Positions 60,003-64,000 of a stretch of DNA of 64,000 nucleotides are shown in pieces. The notes beneath the pieces are model-generated. The model was not told where the DNA came from. It ran no database searches and worked only from the letters and a program-made list of their open reading frames with translations. Location of the stretch: NCBI GenBank assembly GCA_040954595.2, contig CM082598.2, forward strand, positions 310,001-374,000, written 5' to 3'. A program made the translations under genes and the position numbers. The stretch is from Balanoglossus misakiensis. Taxonomy: Eukaryota > Hemichordata. The stretch's first letter is position 1. The number at the start of each line of letters is the position of its first letter.

Positions 60003-62237
60003 GTGATCATCATTGCTACGCTTAAAGCATATTCGCCCCATCCAAAATTTGTTACAATGTCTCATTTTATCATGAAAGTAAAAGTCATAATTTGTTCTGA
60101 AGATACGATGAATTATTAACCTCGTTAGCAAACTTTGAAGGTTTTGCCCGAAGCAACTAATGGCCATGGAGAAAGGGGATCCACACTTCTAGAGAAGTAT
60201 TTTCAATTTGTGTATTTTTTTTCGCAACACAAAAGGAAAACAGAAGGCTTGGTATCATGGTTGCTAAGTAACGCCATGCTGTTTGGATGTTGTCATGGTG
60301 ATGACATTGGTGTCAGGGCTTTAATTCTGATAGCTTCTGTGTGGTAGCAAACGGCCGGAAAGTTATACTGTAAAATCATCCTGGTGATATTGCGGTCGTA
60401 TCTAGTATTTCATTGAATGAAGTCTGGCTTTACTTGGTCCATATGCAAGATGATCTGTTGGCAAGAAATGATAAATTCAAGTCTACAGAAACTGAGAACC
60501 TAGGTTCTGTAATGTAAGACCTGCTTCATGCGTTAACATGGTGGTTGCGGTCACCGACTAAAGTAGGCTCTTGTTGGGTTTATCAGGCTAAAATCTACAT
60601 GCATTGTGTAGGGACTGAAAGTGATATGAGTGCCACCAAGTGAAAAATATAATATCATTGCAGCTAGCATGTACACCATTTACTTTGTGGTAATGTGGTA
60701 TTACCTGTTGTTTTCAATGCCGTGGTTGACTTCATTTCTGGTAAATAGGGGTGATAGCTACAAGTTCAAAAGGTAGACAGCAATGTTTTTAAATAGTAGG
60801 TAGTTTACATGTAAGAGTAAATGTAAGTGACCAAGTCAGATTGCTTGTGGCAGGGATTGTCCAAGGAGCAATTTTACAATTTATTTGGAACAAAATATTT
60901 GATCAGAGAAGATCAACTCTAAGTAGCCGATAGTTTAGCCATTTTCTGGCTTTACCCATGGTGAAAGAATTAAAATTGAAGAATTTCTATGATTTCTCAA
61001 GCCCAAAACATAATGGTTTTCAGAGTGACTGACACCACAGTATATCACTGTCAGTTCTAAAATCAACATTAAAAATGTGTTTGTTACACTGGTATTTGAT
61101 GTAATGAAAGAGATTTCAGTCAAAATCCGCTTTTCCGTGACCCAGCTGCCATTTGGATGCCAGCGTTCATCAGAACTAACCAAACATCGTTCATCGCCGT
61201 GATTTCTCATTCTAATCAGTATTCAGAGTAATAGCAAAAGCTTTTTTTACTGCAATTATTCACAGCGAGACGGTCAAAGGTCAGTCTACTAGAAGATATT
61301 TATTGCAAATCCAGCAAAGTATTAGGCATCCTTTGGCCTGCCCTGGTTGATAAATTGCATCTACTTACAAAGGTGATTGCTATCGGAATTTTGAACCGAT
61401 ACATACCTGGTGTGATTGCATGAATTGCGTAAGAGAAGATGAATCTAATCCACTATCTGTCTGAGTGTCTGGGTGTTTCATGGTCTCTGTCATTGGCCTG
61501 ATGCAATGCACTCTGCCTTTCCAGGTAGAGGCTGATGATTTGTAAAACTGGATCTCAGTGTAAAAATATCAAAATTAGCAAATTCAAGGAAATGTTGTAT
61601 TGTGCTTAGTATGGACTGATACAGTGATAGGTGTACGTATTTAAACCCCCACTTCAAATATGCGAGAGCCAAGAAAACTTGAAAATAGAAAGTTTGCGCT
61701 AACAGCTTCTCTATTTGGGCCATGCATAGCAGCAGTGTCGTTTCCAGTCGCAAAGGGCAATTGTTTATTATAACCCAAGTTCTATTGACGTCAGTCGTAA
61801 TACCTCCCTGGAGGAAAACGTACTTAATTAAACAAAGCGTTTGTCGTACACCCCATACTGAAATCGCCAATTGCCAGTGGACATAGTAGGTTTCTCTAAT
61901 AAATCGCTATCATTCATAATGGTTGACATATTGCCACTCACGATCAAACGACATGACTGTGTTTCGCCTTGTCACAAATTTCAGTGCTTCCCACTGAATC
62001 TGAGATGTTACAAGTGAAACATGACCTGAGTTTTTTTACCAGTATTCATGTACAGCTTTATTGTCCATCGAGTGAGACAGTCCACACACTGAAGGTGTCA
62101 AGTTAGATCTGTACACAGCACCACAGAAATGAAGAGGGTCTTACAATTGTTCTCTCACATTGTCTCTAATCTTTGCGAAATTCTTCCCTCCAATACACAC
62201 ATTGCAAATCTCACTGATGCACTATATTCACTGTATA
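60003..62237. other. Presumed PDE3 intron, no gene recognised
   Basis: AT-rich sequence. The longest open frame (61490-61870, minus, 126 codons) has no recognisable family motif. Confidence 0.45.
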
Positions 62238-62403
62238 CAGTCAAACTTGTGTTAGTGGCCACCTCTATATACTAGTAGTGACCACTTTGTTACAGTCATT
62301 ATGTAATTCACATGTGCATTAATTGACTTGGATAAAGGCCACCTGTCTATAAAGGCCAGTTTAGGAAAGTCCCTTGACTGGAGACTATAGACAGGTTTGA
62401 CTG
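62238..62403. mobile_element. Tc1/mariner-like MITE, copy 2
   Basis: A 166-bp element flanked by TA dinucleotides, starting CAGTCAAACTTGTGTTAGTG and ending AGACAGGTTTGACTG. It matches the element at 35275-35452 through CCACTTTGTTACAGTC, CTATAAAGG and AGGAAAGTC..CTTGACTGG, with small internal indels. Confidence 0.82.
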
Positions 62404-64000
62404 TATTTAATTATAGTATACCAGTAGCACTAGTCTGCGACACTTGCTTGTCCGTTTTTAGCTGTGAACAACAGATTCGGACCAAACCGTGAAAGGTGAT
62501 GAATAGGTTAAATAACTCTTAGCATGCATGTGACCTTTGCATATTAACCGAAAGTTGTGTGCATCATCATATACCCACAGGTCAGAAACAGCGTGAAATT
62601 CAGCGGATGGGGATCTCACACTGTTTAGATGCTGACACATGAGTAAGGTTCGGTCAAGTAAACATCCCATAATACCCACCCTGTGTTGTTAATTGCTCTG
62701 AGCAGACAGCATGCAGTGGTAGGCAACAATTGAACTTGCAATCTCATGGGAAAGTACCATGCTGCGAAGATGATACAACTGGTGTCCTGCCAAGTCAATC
62801 ACAGACTTTCTTTGAATGTAACATTAGAGTCAAGGCAGGGTGTACTTTTACAATACAACCCTCGTTGACCGTGACATAGATGTTCAGCCAATAGAGAAAC
62901 ATGAACTGTGATTGACTTCGAGGGGATGCTACATACATGGACATTTTTGTCTCAGCAGCAGACGGCTATGAGCTACAAGTTCAATGTGTAATGTAGAGCA
63001 GAGAATTATAGGTAGACTAGATTGGCTGGACTCCATGCAACGCTGTAAAAGCTATATTTCAACTTTGGAAATTTATTTTAAAGTGTGGCATAGTAAATAT
63101 TCGAACTCCCCTAAAATGATGTCAGAGTCATTTTTATTCAGTTTTAGATAGGTATCCATAGAAACCTAAGTGGTGAGTTTGACATATTTTGCCAATTGGG
63201 ATGTACGTGCCAGTTTCATGGTCGGTCAGATTGGCCCCCAGAAAAAGCCGACTTCTATGCTCTGCAACTCAGTCAAGATGAATCCACATACCGTAATACA
63301 GAAAAAATGTTTCAAACTCCTGACAGACACGTGATTAATGAGAACATACTCTCTGGTAGATCTTCGCTGCATACTTTTGTAATGACAAAAACAGGTCACA
63401 GTGCAATGAATCATGAACTGAAAACAGACAGTGTCGTAGATGTGTGTTTAGTTAATAATGATGCTAATTTTGAAGGAGTGATACATGGTTTTAATGTGAT
63501 TAAAGTCATCAGCCCATTTAATTAGCAGTAAATTTATTTGCAATGAACAAACAGAAACTAATCAAATTATGGCCACTACGTATCCAGCTATGGCGAGTAT
63601 TAACATACAGTAATGATTGTCTGGAAAGTATTGCTATTACATGACGAAACCAACAGATGTTGATGAAGTATCTACATTTCAGAAATGAGCATCGACTTTT
63701 CAGACATATACTGCATATGTGTCCAGTTAATTTCCGTTTCTGTATACTACGGAACCATAAAACACAAAAATATGGAAAACTTTGCTGAAGATCTTTGCAG
63801 ATGTAACAGGGAGAAGTGAGGGAATTGAACATAATTAGTGTGTGACATAGGTCTGACCATAGGTATTTAAAGGGCAGCAATTTTTCCCCCACAATCGAGA
63901 TGGATTACTATTCCAAATCCATACTCAGGGAAATCTAAAAACAAAATCAAACAGGATAATTGGCCTCGCTGTATGCTCCGTCTGTCTGAGAATTCTTTGC
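62404..64000. other. Right end of window, no gene recognised
   Basis: Unique-looking AT-rich sequence. A 109-codon plus-strand frame at 63196-63525 and a 124-codon minus-strand frame at 63518-63892 show no motif, repeat or splice context supporting them. Confidence 0.45.

Noticed and set aside
61490-61870. 126-codon minus-strand open frame
   Set aside because: No motif, signal, repeat or splice context; length is within chance for AT-rich intron of this size.
63196-63525. 109-codon plus-strand open frame near the right end
   Set aside because: No recognisable family, and a minus-strand frame overlaps it. Not supported beyond openness.
1-64000. tRNA or rRNA genes
   Set aside because: No A-box/B-box pair or rRNA core sequence was noticed on either strand; a tRNAscan-SE run would be decisive.

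Overview
The window is metazoan genomic DNA. Every recognisable gene except one is split by short GT-AG introns, no operons are seen, and about half the window is tandem or dispersed repeats. The gene content (cytosolic sulfotransferase, Sm protein SNRPE, aerolysin-fold protein, PDE3), the vertebrate-type telomere-like motif, TA-flanked MITEs and a GalEa-like Ty1/copia element suggest a marine invertebrate, probably a non-vertebrate deuterostome such as a hemichordate or cephalochordate. Sequence alone does not settle the species.

Layout. Positions 1-26895 are an AT-rich satellite with an 88-bp unit (about 300 copies). It falls into two domains that differ at a diagnostic base (ATCCAAAA before 8774, ATCCGAAAA after 9386). 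They are separated by 2.4 copies of an unrelated 254-bp repeat. The array ends on a broken L2/CR1-like LINE fragment (about 26905-27376). From 27856 to 33237 a six-exon cytosolic sulfotransferase gene can be spliced by eye into an uninterrupted 294-residue protein. Its second intron (3.2 kb) is nearly all repeats: about 76 copies of a 28-bp minisatellite, then inverted copies of the same 254-bp repeat that interrupts the satellite. SNRPE follows head-to-tail (33590-34961, five exons, 90 residues), with NRF1- and YY1-like promoter sites and a long 3' UTR carrying two MITE-like elements.

On the minus strand, 36480-37256 encodes a 258-residue aerolysin/ETX-MTX2-fold protein in a single coding exon behind a probable 5'-UTR intron. 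Between 39.7 and 40.7 kb five tandem units of 185-195 bp each carry an exon-like cassette with splice-like borders. At 41690-42475 lies the first coding exon of a PDE3-type cyclic nucleotide phosphodiesterase: the membrane-anchor region and Arg-rich phosphorylation motifs, ending at a phase-0 donor. A full palindromic CRE lies upstream. No catalytic-domain exon was recognised, so the remainder is probably PDE3 intron 1 in whole or part. It contains a complete, apparently young Ty1/copia retrotransposon (44804-49667, identical 150-bp LTRs, 5-bp target duplication, one open 1453-codon gag-pol), a CpG-rich promoter-like patch near 51.5 kb, scattered MITEs and simple repeats.

The host genes do not form a pathway. 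Sulfotransferase, snRNP core, pore-forming-fold and cAMP phosphodiesterase genes are neighbours only. The most unusual material is repeat architecture: the palindromic satellite with large higher-order duplications, the 254-bp element shared between satellite and sulfotransferase intron, and the exon-like tandem array.
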